From the NCBI GenBank assembly GCA_900197625.1, contig FZLS01000001.1, positions 124,001 through 188,000 on the forward strand: DNA of 64,000 nt, given 5' to 3'. The notes below the pieces were generated by a model. It was not told the origin of the DNA. It saw only the letters and a list, made by a program, of their open reading frames with translations, and made no database searches. Positions 8,206-18,553 of this stretch are shown here, piece by piece. Position 1 is the first letter of the stretch. Each line of letters opens with the position of its first letter. The DNA is from Rhodobacteraceae bacterium Water-Bin34 (lineage in GTDB: Bacteria; Pseudomonadota; Alphaproteobacteria; Rhodobacterales; Rhodobacteraceae). The translations under genes were made by a program, and so were the position numbers.

Positions 8206-9545
8206 TTAAAGAGCCTAACACTTTAACTGCGATGGAGGCAGCAGCCTCCATTTCTTCAGGCTCTTTAAGTTCTGTTGATTTAGTTCAGTCTTGTTTAGAT
8301 CAAATATCCAAAACTGATGATCAAATTAAAGCATGGGAATATATTGATGGCGAGAATGCCCTTGAACAAGCTGCTGAATGTGATCGAATTCGTAGACATG
8401 GAAAATCAACAGGGCCGCTCCATGGTGTGCCTGTTGGTCTAAAAGATATAATAGATACAGTGGATATGCCAACTCAGCTAGGTACTTCTGTATTTGAAGG
8501 CCGTCAAACTACAAAAGATGCTAGAATAGTTGAAAGATTACGTGAATCTGGTGCTGTAATAATGGGTAAAACTGTTACTACTGAATTGGCATTTTTGCAC
8601 CCAAGTAAGACACGTAACCCTCATGATTTAGACAGAACACCTGGTGGATCCTCAAGTGGATCAGCTGCTGCTGTAGCAGCAAACCATGTTCCAATCACCG
8701 TAGGCACACAAACCAACGGTTCTGTAATTCGGCCAGCTTCATTTTGTGGAACATATGGCTTTAAACCTACCGCAGGTATTATTCCGAGATCAGGCATACT
8801 CAAAACCTCTGAAACCTTAGACCAAGTTGGATGTTTTGGACGCTCACTATCAGATATTGCTTTATTAAGTGATGTCTTAGGTGCTTATGACCAGAATGAT
8901 ATAAATAGTTTTTCTAGGCCGCGACCTAAAATGTTAGAAGGAGCACTATCAGAACCTCCTGTAACACCAAATCTTGCCTGGCTGGATTTACCTTTTTATG
9001 ACCGATTAGCTTCAGATACACGTGAAGGATTGGATGCAATAAATGATATATTGGGTGATCAGCTTGGCAAAATGACTGCTGCTGATCAACTATCAAACCT
9101 GGTTGCTGTTCAAGCAAGAATACATGAATATGAAATTTGCAAACATCAAAAGGATGCATTTGATCAGAATTGGGATGGTTTAAGCGATACCTTAAAAGCA
9201 GTGATTAAACGTGCTCGTCAAATTAGCTCAGACGAATATGCTGATGCAATTGCGGTAAAGCTTTCTGCACAAGATTTCTTTGCTGATTTTTTCACAGAAT
9301 TTGATGCGATCATTGCTCCCTCCGCTATTGGTGAGGCGCCATTTGTCAGTGAAGCTACTACAGGTGACCCTATCTTCTGTACACTTTGGACTTTAGCAGG
9401 ACTTCCATCGATCACTCTTCCACTTCTTGTCGGCAAGAATGAAATGCCAATTGGTGTTCAACTAATTGGAGAGGCTGAACATGATGGTCGTTTATTACGA
9501 ACAGCAAATTGGTTACAACAGTATCTTAGTGAAGATGCTTCATAA
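8202..9545 (+). CDS. Amidase (amidase-signature family)
   Basis: Hydrolyses a C-N amide bond; the substrate is unknown. The Ser-cisSer-Lys triad is visible: Lys81 in LKDIIDT, Ser150 in GGSSSGS and Ser174 in the TNGSVIRPASFCGTYGFKPT block. The 447-residue length suits small-molecule amidases and is a little short for GatA. The ATGA overlap with dctM places it in the uptake operon. The simplest inference is that it cleaves the imported compound or a derivative. The role is not GatCAB: no gatB or gatC is near. Confidence 0.9.
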   Translation: MIKEPNTLTAMEAAASISSGSLSSVDLVQSCLDQISKTDDQIKAWEYIDGENALEQAAECDRIRRHGKSTGPLHGVPVGLKDIIDTVDMPTQLGTSVFEGRQTTKDARIVERLRESGAVIMGKTVTTELAFLHPSKTRNPHDLDRTPGGSSSGSAAAVAANHVPITVGTQTNGSVIRPASFCGTYGFKPTAGIIPRSGILKTSETLDQVGCFGRSLSDIALLSDVLGAYDQNDINSFSRPRPKMLEGALSEPPVTPNLAWLDLPFYDRLASDTREGLDAINDILGDQLGKMTAADQLSNLVAVQARIHEYEICKHQKDAFDQNWDGLSDTLKAVIKRARQISSDEYADAIAVKLSAQDFFADFFTEFDAIIAPSAIGEAPFVSEATTGDPIFCTLWTLAGLPSITLPLLVGKNEMPIGVQLIGEAEHDGRLLRTANWLQQYLSEDAS

Positions 9546-9556
9546 AAGGAAAAAAC

Positions 9557-9751
9557 ATGTCATATAAAATAAAGCTATTAGTTGGATTTATAGGTGTTGG
9601 GATCTTTATAATATTTATTGGAGGTTTATCTCATTCAATTTCTACTGGATTTGCGGGCTTCTCAGGGGGAACCCCATTTATGATTATTGCAATAGTTGTA
9701 TGTAGTGCAGCTGTTTATGATTTTTGGTCTGAGTGTGTCCGAAAAAAATGA
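9557..9751 (+). CDS. Small two-helix membrane protein, 64 aa
   Basis: ATG 9557 follows AAAAGGAAAA closely after the amidase stop. The product is 64 residues with two hydrophobic helices (about residues 7-27 and 38-55) and a charged tail ending RKK. Its stop overlaps the next start codon (ATGA at 9748-9751), which argues that it is really translated. I do not recognise the family. The operon position suggests an accessory to the transporter or a small-subunit-like protein, but this is only inference. Confidence 0.7.
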   Translation: MSYKIKLLVGFIGVGIFIIFIGGLSHSISTGFAGFSGGTPFMIIAIVVCSAAVYDFWSECVRKK

Positions 9752-10707
9752 ATAAACCGCGAATTTGGATAACGCGAAAATTATCTGATGCAACCCTGAG
9801 AAGGGCACAACGAGATTATGACGTTGTTGTAAACTTGAAAGATCAACCTGGGACAAAAGAACAAATAATTTCAGCAAGTTTTGAATTTGATGCAATAATT
9901 CCATGTCATTCGGAAATATTTTCTTCTGATGTTGTATCTCAGTTTGGACCAAAATTAAAAATAATAGCTAATCATTCAGTAGGTGTTGACCATTGTGATT
10001 TAGGTGCTCTTAAAAAAAAGAACATTCTTGTTACAAATACTCCAGATGTCTTATCTGATGCTACAGCAGAAATAGCTATGCTTTTGATGCTAGGTGCAGC
10101 AAGGCATGCTATATGTGGTGATGAAATTGTTAGAACTGGAAATTGGAATAATTGGTCACCTTCTTTTATGGTTGGAAAGCAACTTACAGGTTCTAGATTA
10201 GGTATCATCGGAATGGGACGCGTTGGGCAGGCATTCGCAAAAAAAGCCCGAGGTTTTGATATGGATATTCATTATTTTAATAGAACCAAACTCAATAAGA
10301 ATATTTCGAATGGTGCAAAATATCATGAAACTATAGAAAGTTTGTTAGAAATATCTGATTTTCTGTCATTGCATTGCCCTTCTACGCCAGAAACTAATTT
10401 ATTATTAAATGAGCAACGAATAAATTTAATGCCTTCTGGGTCTATTTTAGTAAATACAGCTAGAGGATCATTGATTGATGAAAAAGCTCTTATTAATGCT
10501 ATAAGTTCGGGGCATATTTCAGGAGTGGGGCTTGATTGTTATAAAGATGAACCTGGTGGAAACCCTGAATTTTCAAAATATAAAAATATTTTTATGCTTC
10601 CCCATATAGGTAGTGCTACTGTAAAAACACGTGATGCGATGGGGTTTCGAGCACTTGATAATCTAGATTCATATTTTGCGGGAAAAAATCCAGCAGACTT
10701 ATTATAA
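9748..10707 (+). CDS. D-2-hydroxyacid dehydrogenase (glyoxylate/hydroxypyruvate reductase type)
   Basis: NAD(P)-dependent reduction of a 2-oxoacid such as glyoxylate or hydroxypyruvate, or the reverse. ATG 9748 overlaps the preceding stop; an upstream in-frame start at 9733 would overlap the membrane protein by 19 bp and is less likely. The 319 residues include the nucleotide fold GMGRVGQAF (about residue 156), catalytic Arg in NTARGSLID, Glu in KDEPGGNP and His in LPHIGSAT. All expected catalytic residues are present. It is part of the TRAP/amidase operon. Confidence 0.9.
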   Translation: MNKPRIWITRKLSDATLRRAQRDYDVVVNLKDQPGTKEQIISASFEFDAIIPCHSEIFSSDVVSQFGPKLKIIANHSVGVDHCDLGALKKKNILVTNTPDVLSDATAEIAMLLMLGAARHAICGDEIVRTGNWNNWSPSFMVGKQLTGSRLGIIGMGRVGQAFAKKARGFDMDIHYFNRTKLNKNISNGAKYHETIESLLEISDFLSLHCPSTPETNLLLNEQRINLMPSGSILVNTARGSLIDEKALINAISSGHISGVGLDCYKDEPGGNPEFSKYKNIFMLPHIGSATVKTRDAMGFRALDNLDSYFAGKNPADLL

Positions 10708-10722
10708 TCAAAAGGAAATAAA

Positions 10723-11586
10723 ATGACAAAATTAGCTTTTCTTGGACTTGGTGTAATGGGATACCCAATGGCTGGGCACCTATTTAATGCAGGCCATAAT
10801 ATTAAAGTTTATAATCGTACAACTGCTAAAGCTGTTAAATGGACTGAAACATATGGTGGAAGTTACGGTGAAACACCATCTAAAGCAGCAGAAGGTGCAG
10901 ATATTGTAATCGCTTGTGTTGGCAATGATGATGATCTTAGATCAGTTTGCTTAGGTGATGAAGGTGCTTTTTCATCTATGAAACCAGGGAGTCTATTTAT
11001 TGATCATACAACTGTATCTGCAGCAGTTACAAAAGAACTACACGATGTTGCTAAAGTACTTGGAATTGCATTTGTTGATGCGCCTGTGTCTGGTGGCCAA
11101 GCTGGTGCGGAAAATGCACAACTTTCAATTATGTGTGGTGGGGCGCAAAATCACTATAAAGCAGCTGAAAAAATAATGGATATTTATGCTAAATTATGTA
11201 GGAGAATTGGTGAAACTGGGGCAGGCCAATTAACAAAGATGTGCAACCAAATTGCTATTGCAGGTTTAGTTCAAGGTTTATCTGAAGCTCTTCATTTTGC
11301 ACAAAAGGCTGGGTTGGATGGTAGAGATGTAGTTGAAGTAATTAGCCAAGGAGCTGCTGGTAGCTGGCAAATGGCAAACAGATTTGAAACTATGTTAGAT
11401 GATAAATATGAGCATGGCTTTGCGGTAGATTGGATGCGTAAAGATTTAGGAATATGCTTAAATACTGCAAATGAAAATGGTGCTAGTCTTCCGGTAACTG
11501 CATTAGTTGATCAATTTTATAAAGATATCCAAAAAATGGGTGGTGGAAGATGGGATACTTCATCTTTATTAAAGAGGCTCACCTAA
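10723..11586 (+). CDS. NAD(P)-dependent oxidoreductase, 3-hydroxyisobutyrate dehydrogenase family
   Basis: Beta-hydroxyacid dehydrogenase related to 3-hydroxyisobutyrate dehydrogenase and tartronate semialdehyde reductase (GarR). The 287-residue protein starts with the dinucleotide motif GLGVMGYPMAGHL. It has the substrate block DAPVSGGQAGAENAQL and the catalytic Lys in GAGQLTKMCNQ. A ribosome site (AAAGGAAAT) precedes ATG 10723, 15 bp after the hydroxyacid dehydrogenase. It is the last gene of the operon. Together with its neighbour it would suit glyoxylate, hydroxypyruvate or tartronate-semialdehyde chemistry, but the substrate is inferred. Confidence 0.88.
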   Translation: MTKLAFLGLGVMGYPMAGHLFNAGHNIKVYNRTTAKAVKWTETYGGSYGETPSKAAEGADIVIACVGNDDDLRSVCLGDEGAFSSMKPGSLFIDHTTVSAAVTKELHDVAKVLGIAFVDAPVSGGQAGAENAQLSIMCGGAQNHYKAAEKIMDIYAKLCRRIGETGAGQLTKMCNQIAIAGLVQGLSEALHFAQKAGLDGRDVVEVISQGAAGSWQMANRFETMLDDKYEHGFAVDWMRKDLGICLNTANENGASLPVTALVDQFYKDIQKMGGGRWDTSSLLKRLT

Positions 11587-11768
11587 GAACATAGATAATC
11601 CATAAAATTATTGCTGCGATTTATCTTATATTGAAGAATTAAAGTTAATCTATTCTTTAAATTTATATTGTATCTGCAAAATAAATTACCAAGATATGTT
11701 TCTAGTCTCTTTCACTTATTTTGTTCGCACTGTATGAAGCATGAAATGTTGTTTTAAAGGCAAGACTA

Positions 11769-14639
11769 ATGGCTATGGAAAAAAACTTTGATGCTGCTTC
11801 TAAAGAAGCCAAGATTTGGAAGAAATGGGAAGATGCAAATGCATTCAAGGCTGGGGTGAATGCTCTTCCTAATGCAGATAGTTATGCAATAATGATCCCA
11901 CCACCTAATGTTACTGGTGTTTTGCACATGGGGCATGCTTTTAACAATACGCTTCAAGACATTCTAATCCGTTGGCATAGAATGCGTGGTTTTGATACAC
12001 TTTGGCAACCAGGAACAGATCATGCAGGAATTGCAACACAAATGGTTGTTGAGCGTGAATTAGCAAAGAATAATGAACCATCAAGATCAGAATTAGGGCG
12101 TGAGGCATTTTTAGAAAAAGTTTGGGCTTGGAAAGAACAGTCAGGCGGCACGATAATCAACCAGCTCAAACGGTTAGGTGCATCATGTGATTTTTCTCGT
12201 ACCGCATTCACTATGGCAGGAGCTCATGGTGACACAAAAACGGGCCACGAAAATAGTGCCAATTTTCATGACGCAGTTTTAAAGACTTTTGTTGATTTTT
12301 ATGAAAAAGGATTAATTTACAAAGGCAAAAGATTAGTTAACTGGGATCCACATTTTGAAACTGCTATATCTGATTTGGAAGTTGAAAATATTGAAGTTGA
12401 TGGCCACATGTGGCACTTTAAATATCCATTAGTAGATGGTGAAACTTATACATACATCGAAAAAGATGATGATAATAACATAATAGTAAGTGAAGAGAGA
12501 AATTATATATCTATAGCCACAACACGCCCAGAAACAATGTTGGGTGATGGTGCTGTAGCTGTATTTACTAATGATGAGAGATATGCGCCAATTGTAGGAA
12601 AAAGTGTTCATTTACCATTATGTGACAGAACAATTCCTGTGATTGTAGATGAATATCCAGACCCAGATTTTGGATCTGGTGCTGTTAAAATAACCGGTGC
12701 GCATGATTTTAATGACTATCAAGTAGCTAAGCGTAACAATATCCCAATGTATTCGCTGATGGATACAAAGGGGGCAATGCGATCTGATAAATCAGAAAAT
12801 AATTTGGTGCCAATAAAATACCAAGGAATGGATCGGTTTGAAGCTCGTAAAGCTGTTGTGGCTGATATTGATGCATTAGGCTTGATGATTAAAATTGAAA
12901 ATAAAAAAGTCATGCAACCTTTTGGGGATCGATCGAAAGTAGTTATTGAGCCTGCACTTACTGATCAATGGTTTGTTGATACTGCTAAAATTGTGCAACC
13001 AGCCATTAACGCTGTCAAAGATGGAACAACAAAAATATTACCTGAAGGTGATAAAAAGGTTTATTTTCATTGGCTTGAAAATATTGAACCTTGGTGTATA
13101 TCGCGCCAGTTATGGTGGGGCCATCAAGTGCCTGTATGGAATGACATGGAAGGTAATGCTTATTGTGCGATTTCAGAAGAAGAAGCTGTTAAAAAAGCAT
13201 TTAATAACTACAAATCCAAATATCCAGACTATAATATTAAAATTTTGGTTGATAATGGTTTAAATAATTTTGATTCAAATAAAGATGACGCAAACACAAA
13301 GGTTATAACACTTATGAGAGATCCAGATGTATTAGATACATGGTTCTCTTCAGGTTTATGGCCTTTTGGGACACTTGGATGGCCTGATAAATCCAAAGAA
13401 CTTGAACGTTATTACACCTCAAATAATCTCAATAGAACACTCATAACTGGTTTTGATATTATCTTCTTCTGGGTTGCTCGGATGATGATGATGGGCATTG
13501 AAACAATGGGGAAAGTTCCTTTTGAAACAGTATATGTTCATCCATTGGTTCGTGATGAGCATGGTAAAAAAATGTCTAAATCTACTGGAAATGTTATGGA
13601 TCCTCTAGATTTAATAGATAAGTACGGTGCAGATGCTGTTCGTTTTACTTTAACAGCTATGGCAGCTATGGGGCGTGATTTAAAGCTTTCAGAAAGCAGA
13701 ATTGAGGGGTATCGTAATTTTGGAACAAAATTATGGAATGCCACTCGCTTTGCTGAATTTAATGAAGCATCACCAAATAATAAATTCGATCCTAAATCTG
13801 TTAAGCAAACATTAAACAAATGGATAATAGGTGAAACTGCTTTGGTTCGTGAGGCAGTAGATAATTCTCTAGAGCAATATAGATTTAATGACGCTGCAAA
13901 TGCACTGTATGTATTCGTCTGGAATAAAGTTTGTGATTGGTACGTTGAACTTTCCAAGCCATTAATCCAAGCTGAAGACCAAGCCATGGTACTTGAGACT
14001 AAAGAAACATTAGCATGGGTCTTAGATCAATCATATATTCTTTTACATCCTATAATGCCTTTCATAACAGAAAACCTGTGGGATGAAACTGGCGTCCGTA
14101 AAAAACTGTTAGCACATGCTGAATGGCCAAAATACTCTTCAATTGATTATTTAAATGAAGAAGCAAACAAAGAAATGAATTGGGTAATTTCTTTAATTGA
14201 ACAAATTCGTTCTGTACGATCTGAGATGCGAGTGAATGCGGGTGCAAAAATACCAATGATTCAACTGTCTTTAGACTCCATTGCTCAAAAAGCATTGGAT
14301 AACAATAAACCATTGATAATGCGATTAGCTCGAGTGGAGAGTATAACTCTTGCATCAGAGCCTCCAAATGGTGCTGTTACATTGCCTGTAGAGGGAGGTC
14401 AGTTTTGTTTGCCTCTTGCAGATATTATTGATGTTGAAGCAGAAAAAGCTCGGTTAAATAAAGCAATTGAAAAACTTGAAAAAGAATTAAATTCAATAAA
14501 TCAAAAACTTTCAAACGATAAGTTTATTTCAAATGCTCCTGCTTCTGTAATACTTGAAAATAAAACTCGTTTAGAAGTTGGTGGCGAAGAATTGCTTACG
14601 CTTCAAGCCGCATTAAAGCGGGTTATGGCAATAATTTAA
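11769..14639 (+). CDS. valS: Valine--tRNA ligase
   Basis: Charges tRNA-Val. Class I synthetase of 956 residues, full length. HMGH stands at residues 53-56 in [15 protein letters not shown] and KMSKS at 601-605. An editing domain lies between them ([15 protein letters not shown]). The C-terminal coiled coil of ValRS ([17 protein letters not shown]) is intact. ATG 11769 is used; ATG 11775 is also possible. It has 182 bp of upstream sequence and probably its own promoter. Confidence 0.97.
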   Translation: MAMEKNFDAASKEAKIWKKWEDANAFKAGVNALPNADSYAIMIPPPNVTGVLHMGHAFNNTLQDILIRWHRMRGFDTLWQPGTDHAGIATQMVVERELAKNNEPSRSELGREAFLEKVWAWKEQSGGTIINQLKRLGASCDFSRTAFTMAGAHGDTKTGHENSANFHDAVLKTFVDFYEKGLIYKGKRLVNWDPHFETAISDLEVENIEVDGHMWHFKYPLVDGETYTYIEKDDDNNIIVSEERNYISIATTRPETMLGDGAVAVFTNDERYAPIVGKSVHLPLCDRTIPVIVDEYPDPDFGSGAVKITGAHDFNDYQVAKRNNIPMYSLMDTKGAMRSDKSENNLVPIKYQGMDRFEARKAVVADIDALGLMIKIENKKVMQPFGDRSKVVIEPALTDQWFVDTAKIVQPAINAVKDGTTKILPEGDKKVYFHWLENIEPWCISRQLWWGHQVPVWNDMEGNAYCAISEEEAVKKAFNNYKSKYPDYNIKILVDNGLNNFDSNKDDANTKVITLMRDPDVLDTWFSSGLWPFGTLGWPDKSKELERYYTSNNLNRTLITGFDIIFFWVARMMMMGIETMGKVPFETVYVHPLVRDEHGKKMSKSTGNVMDPLDLIDKYGADAVRFTLTAMAAMGRDLKLSESRIEGYRNFGTKLWNATRFAEFNEASPNNKFDPKSVKQTLNKWIIGETALVREAVDNSLEQYRFNDAANALYVFVWNKVCDWYVELSKPLIQAEDQAMVLETKETLAWVLDQSYILLHPIMPFITENLWDETGVRKKLLAHAEWPKYSSIDYLNEEANKEMNWVISLIEQIRSVRSEMRVNAGAKIPMIQLSLDSIAQKALDNNKPLIMRLARVESITLASEPPNGAVTLPVEGGQFCLPLADIIDVEAEKARLNKAIEKLEKELNSINQKLSNDKFISNAPASVILENKTRLEVGGEELLTLQAALKRVMAII

Positions 14640-14724
14640 ATCTTTCATTATGCTATATCTATTTGATTATTAACTTTGATTGATTTTAGCTAAAGCGATA
14701 CATTAACAAATATTGGATTGAATT

Positions 14725-15849
14725 ATGAGCAATGATAAAAATCTATCCCCAAGATTGACTAGTCTGGCGAATTCACTTCCATCTAGCGTGCCATTTGTTG
14801 CACCAGAAATGACTGAACGTATTTCAGGAATACCTTTTATTGCTAGGCTCGGTGCAAACGAGAGTAGTTTCGGGCCTTCACCAAAAGTTAAGCAAGTCAT
14901 AGCAGATTCTACAGCGGATGTTTTTAAATATGGTGATCCTGATGCTTTTGACTTAAAAAAAGAGCTTGAGAAACATTTAAAAGTACCTACTGAAAATATT
15001 ATTGTTGGCGAAGGCATTGATGGGCTGATGGGTATATTATGTAGGCTAATGCTTGAGCAGGGAGATATTGTTGTAACATCAAATGGAGCATACCCCACGT
15101 TTAATTATCAAGTAAAAGGCGCAGGGGGAAGGTTAGAGACAGTTCCTTATTTGGCCGATTATGAAGACCCTGATGCTTTAATTGAAAAAGCAAGGCAACA
15201 TAAAGCTAAGATGATCTACATTGCTAATCCTGATAATCCAATGGGAACACATCATAGTGCAGAAACAATTCAAAGAATGATTGATTCTGTCCCGAAAGAA
15301 AGTTTATTAGTTTTAGACGAAGCTTATATAGAGCTAGCACCTGATGGTGTTGCTCCAAAATTAGATATTTCAAATAAAAATATAATAAGACTTAGAACAT
15401 TTTCAAAAGCATATGGATTAGCTGGAGCGCGAGTTGGCTATGCTATCGGCCATACTGATTTAGTGAAGTCATTTGATAAAATTAGAAATCACTTTGGCGT
15501 TAATACTATTGGTCAAAAAGCTGCTTTAGCAGCACTAAAAGATCAAGATTATGTTTCCAAAGTTAAAGTATCTATTGAACAAGGACGTGAAAGAATTAAT
15601 CAGATTGCAATTGAAAATGGTTTAAATACAATTAGTTCGTCTACAAACTTTGTTGCAGTTGACTGTGGAGTTGATGGAGACTTCACCCGAAAAGTTCTTA
15701 GTGAATTAGTTAGAATGGGCATTTTTGTCCGCATGGCATTTGTTCCTCCTCAAGATAGGTGTTTAAGAGTTTCAGTTGGAATACCAGAAGATATAGAACA
15801 TTTTGCTAAAGCATTTCCAATAGCATTAGAAAAAGCTAGAAATCTATAA
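14725..15849 (+). CDS. Histidinol-phosphate/aromatic-type aminotransferase
   Basis: Pyridoxal-phosphate class I/II aminotransferase of 374 residues, most like HisC. The PLP lysine is Lys228 in TFSKAYGLAGARVGY. An NPDNPMGT block binds the cofactor ring and DEAYIEL follows. The C-terminal arginine block LRVSVGIPEDIE fits HisC. It may act on histidinol phosphate or aromatic amino acids. No his or aro gene is nearby to decide between these. Separate from valS by 85 bp, same strand. Confidence 0.88.
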   Translation: MSNDKNLSPRLTSLANSLPSSVPFVAPEMTERISGIPFIARLGANESSFGPSPKVKQVIADSTADVFKYGDPDAFDLKKELEKHLKVPTENIIVGEGIDGLMGILCRLMLEQGDIVVTSNGAYPTFNYQVKGAGGRLETVPYLADYEDPDALIEKARQHKAKMIYIANPDNPMGTHHSAETIQRMIDSVPKESLLVLDEAYIELAPDGVAPKLDISNKNIIRLRTFSKAYGLAGARVGYAIGHTDLVKSFDKIRNHFGVNTIGQKAALAALKDQDYVSKVKVSIEQGRERINQIAIENGLNTISSSTNFVAVDCGVDGDFTRKVLSELVRMGIFVRMAFVPPQDRCLRVSVGIPEDIEHFAKAFPIALEKARNL

Positions 15850-15943
15850 ATTGGATTAGTTATTATTTTTTTGAGTTTTATTTCGTTTGAATGCTGTGAT
15901 TGTCTATGTATGTTTGTGACTGAAATAATAAAAAGTAAATTTG

Positions 15944-17800
15944 ATGGCTAAAAAAGACCTTAAAGTGTTATCGGCAAGAGAAGCGTATGGCCGGCTATGG
16001 CGAGAATGGCTTAAAGAGCACAACTTTAGTTTAGCTATAACATTCGTTCTGATGTTTTTAGTAGCAGTTTCTGCTGCAGGCTATGCTAAATTTATACAAA
16101 TGATAATATCTGCATTTGAAATTAATTCACCAAGCGTCATTTGGTGGGGGCCGGTTGGAATAATTTCATTAGCAGTAGTAAAGGGTTTGAGCCAATACAG
16201 TCAGCTGTTGTTACAGAATAAGATTCTTTCACGTGTGCAGGCAAACTTGCAATATAAAATGTTTAATTCTTTGGTTAATATGGATTTAGCTAACCTCTTG
16301 GCAGAGTCTCCTGCTGCTCTTGCAACACGATTTTCTGCAGATATTGAACTTATTAGAGGTTCTACTAATTCAATATTGGGTTCAATAACTGCCATCCTAA
16401 CAGTTATTGCTACCTTTGGAGTAATGCTTTCGATTGATTGGGCTTTAACAATTAGTTTGATTTTCATTTTTATTTTAGCGTTTGGTCCAGTTGGAATCGT
16501 TGGAGCAAAAGTAAGAAAAATATCTGTTAATACTCAAAAAGAAATTGCTTACATGACTGAGGCTGTCAACGAGGGTTTGGCAGGTATCCGGATGGTGCGA
16601 ACATACCGGTTGGAAAAAAGATTATCAGACAATGCGCTTTCTATATTTGAGCGTTTATTCAAATTGCGCTTATCTATAGTAAAATGGCAAGCCAGTGTAT
16701 CTCCTCTTATGGAAATTTTGGGGGCTGTAGCTATCGGCCTTTTATTGCTATTGGTCGCATTAAGAATGCAAGTGGGTGCAATTGATTTGGCAGGCTTTAT
16801 TGGTCTTCTTACTGCGCTTGGGGTTGCTACAAACCCTGCTAGAAAGCTTGGTGGAGCATATGCGTCTGCGTTGCAGGGTATTGCAGCATTAGAGCGGGTT
16901 TACGAACTATTTGATACACCGAACAAGATTAAAGATGGTTCTTTCAATTTTGAAAAGAAAGAAAAAGCGTTAGGAAATTTAAATTTTTCAAACGTAGATT
17001 TTTTGTATCCTGATGGATACCAGGCTCTTCACAATATAAATTTGAACATAGAAGCTGGCAAATCTTATGCGTTTGTAGGGCGATCAGGAGCTGGTAAATC
17101 AACAATCTTCAATTTATTACCAAGATTGTTTGACTCAAGCAAAGGTACTATTTCGTTAGATGGTAGGTCACTTTTAGATTATAAGATTTCGTCTTTAAGG
17201 GATCAAATCTCTGTGGTTAGCCAAGACAGTATTTTGTTATCAGGAACAGTTTTGGATAATATTGGTTTTGGAAAAGAAGGTGCTAGCAGGGAGGATTGTA
17301 TAACTGCTGCTCAAGATGCTGCAGCAGATAAATTTATTACAAATCTCAAAGATGGTTACGATACTAAAATTGATCCTTCCAAAATTAAATTTTCGGGGGG
17401 TGAAAAGCAAAGACTCTCGATTGCGCGGGCTATGCTTAGAGATGCGCCTATACTTCTTCTTGACGAGCCAACATCTGCGTTAGATGCACAATCTGAAAGT
17501 CAGATTCGTAAAGCTCTGGACGAACTTTCAAAAAATAGAACAACACTCATCATTGCTCACAGATTGTCTACAATATTAGATGCTGATCAAATAGTTGTCA
17601 TGGATCAAGGGAAAATTGTTGATCAGGGTACACACCCAGAACTACTTGAACGTGGTGGCATCTATGCAGAATTATTTAATCTGCAATTTGATTTAAGTCC
17701 AAAAAATGACTTACAGAATAGGGAAAGGTCTTTTTCGGGAACTAAGAAAAACAATTGGTCTAATCCATTATTCCGATTATCTAAATTTTTAGGACTTTAA
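15944..17800 (+). CDS. ABC transporter, fused permease/ATPase (MsbA-like exporter)
   Basis: Half-transporter of 618 residues from ATG 15944 (a TTG lies directly before it). The six-helix ABC membrane domain spans about residues 1-325. The ATPase domain follows, with Walker A GRSGAGKST at 379-387, signature FSGGEKQR and Walker B ILLLDEPTSALD. This layout is that of homodimeric lipid or drug exporters such as MsbA. The substrate is not shown by sequence. The stop overlaps the convergent glycosyltransferase by 4 bp. Confidence 0.92.
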   Translation: MAKKDLKVLSAREAYGRLWREWLKEHNFSLAITFVLMFLVAVSAAGYAKFIQMIISAFEINSPSVIWWGPVGIISLAVVKGLSQYSQLLLQNKILSRVQANLQYKMFNSLVNMDLANLLAESPAALATRFSADIELIRGSTNSILGSITAILTVIATFGVMLSIDWALTISLIFIFILAFGPVGIVGAKVRKISVNTQKEIAYMTEAVNEGLAGIRMVRTYRLEKRLSDNALSIFERLFKLRLSIVKWQASVSPLMEILGAVAIGLLLLLVALRMQVGAIDLAGFIGLLTALGVATNPARKLGGAYASALQGIAALERVYELFDTPNKIKDGSFNFEKKEKALGNLNFSNVDFLYPDGYQALHNINLNIEAGKSYAFVGRSGAGKSTIFNLLPRLFDSSKGTISLDGRSLLDYKISSLRDQISVVSQDSILLSGTVLDNIGFGKEGASREDCITAAQDAAADKFITNLKDGYDTKIDPSKIKFSGGEKQRLSIARAMLRDAPILLLDEPTSALDAQSESQIRKALDELSKNRTTLIIAHRLSTILDADQIVVMDQGKIVDQGTHPELLERGGIYAELFNLQFDLSPKNDLQNRERSFSGTKKNNWSNPLFRLSKFLGL

Positions 17801-18480
17801 TTTCTATAATATAATTTAGCCAATTCACGTGGATCAGCTCCAAATTTGAATCTTATTAATAAAGTTATATTGTTAATACTTCTTTTTAACCAACCATCTC
17901 TTTTGTATTTAAAAGCTGATGTTTTTATAGTTACTGGAACTAGTTGAATTTTCTGTTTAAGCAATATTACAATTGCTACATCCTCCATAAGAGGTAAATC
18001 TGGATAACCGCCAATCTCATTGTACAGTTTTTTTGAAATTAGTAGACCCTGATCTCCATATGGTAATTTAAAAATACTTGATCTTAAATTGGCACCAAAA
18101 CTTATTACTTTTGCAATTAATGAAGGATCGTCAAAGCTTAATTTGCAATATCCTGCATTTTCTTGGTTTTTAATATGTTTTAAGAATGCGATAGCCCATC
18201 CAGGAGGTAATATAGTGTCTGAATGGATAAAAAGTATCCACTCTCCGGTAGCTTTCATTGCACCCCTGTGAAGTTGTATTCCTCTTCCTTTCTGGCCTTT
18301 TATAAAAACAGCACCAATTTCATTTGATAATTTTTTTATATCATCAGTTGAGTTTCCATCGCTTATAATAAGTTCTTTTATAAGACTAGCTTCTATACCT
18401 TCAGATAACGATAATAGAGTAGAACTAATCAAATTAGTTGAATTTAGTGTAGGAATGACAATAGATAATAAAGCTGGCAT
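17797..18480 (-). CDS. Glycosyltransferase family 2, TIGR04283 type
   Basis: 227-residue GT-A fold enzyme with SIVIPTLNSTN at the start, DGNSTDD, GRGIQLHRGA and the metal-binding HSD of FIHSDTILPPGW. The pattern GYPDLPLMEDV is typical of TIGR04283 proteins (transferase 2, selenodomain-associated family), whose acceptors are mostly unknown. It is not in an obvious polysaccharide cluster. Convergent with the ABC exporter. Confidence 0.85.
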   Translation of the reverse strand: MPALLSIVIPTLNSTNLISSTLLSLSEGIEASLIKELIISDGNSTDDIKKLSNEIGAVFIKGQKGRGIQLHRGAMKATGEWILFIHSDTILPPGWAIAFLKHIKNQENAGYCKLSFDDPSLIAKVISFGANLRSSIFKLPYGDQGLLISKKLYNEIGGYPDLPLMEDVAIVILLKQKIQLVPVTIKTSAFKYKRDGWLKRSINNITLLIRFKFGADPRELAKLYYRN

Positions 18481-18553
18481 TTATATTGGTAATCCTAGAC
18501 GATTGAGGCTAAGTATAATCAGCCTATACTAAAATATAGATTGAGGTAAGAAC

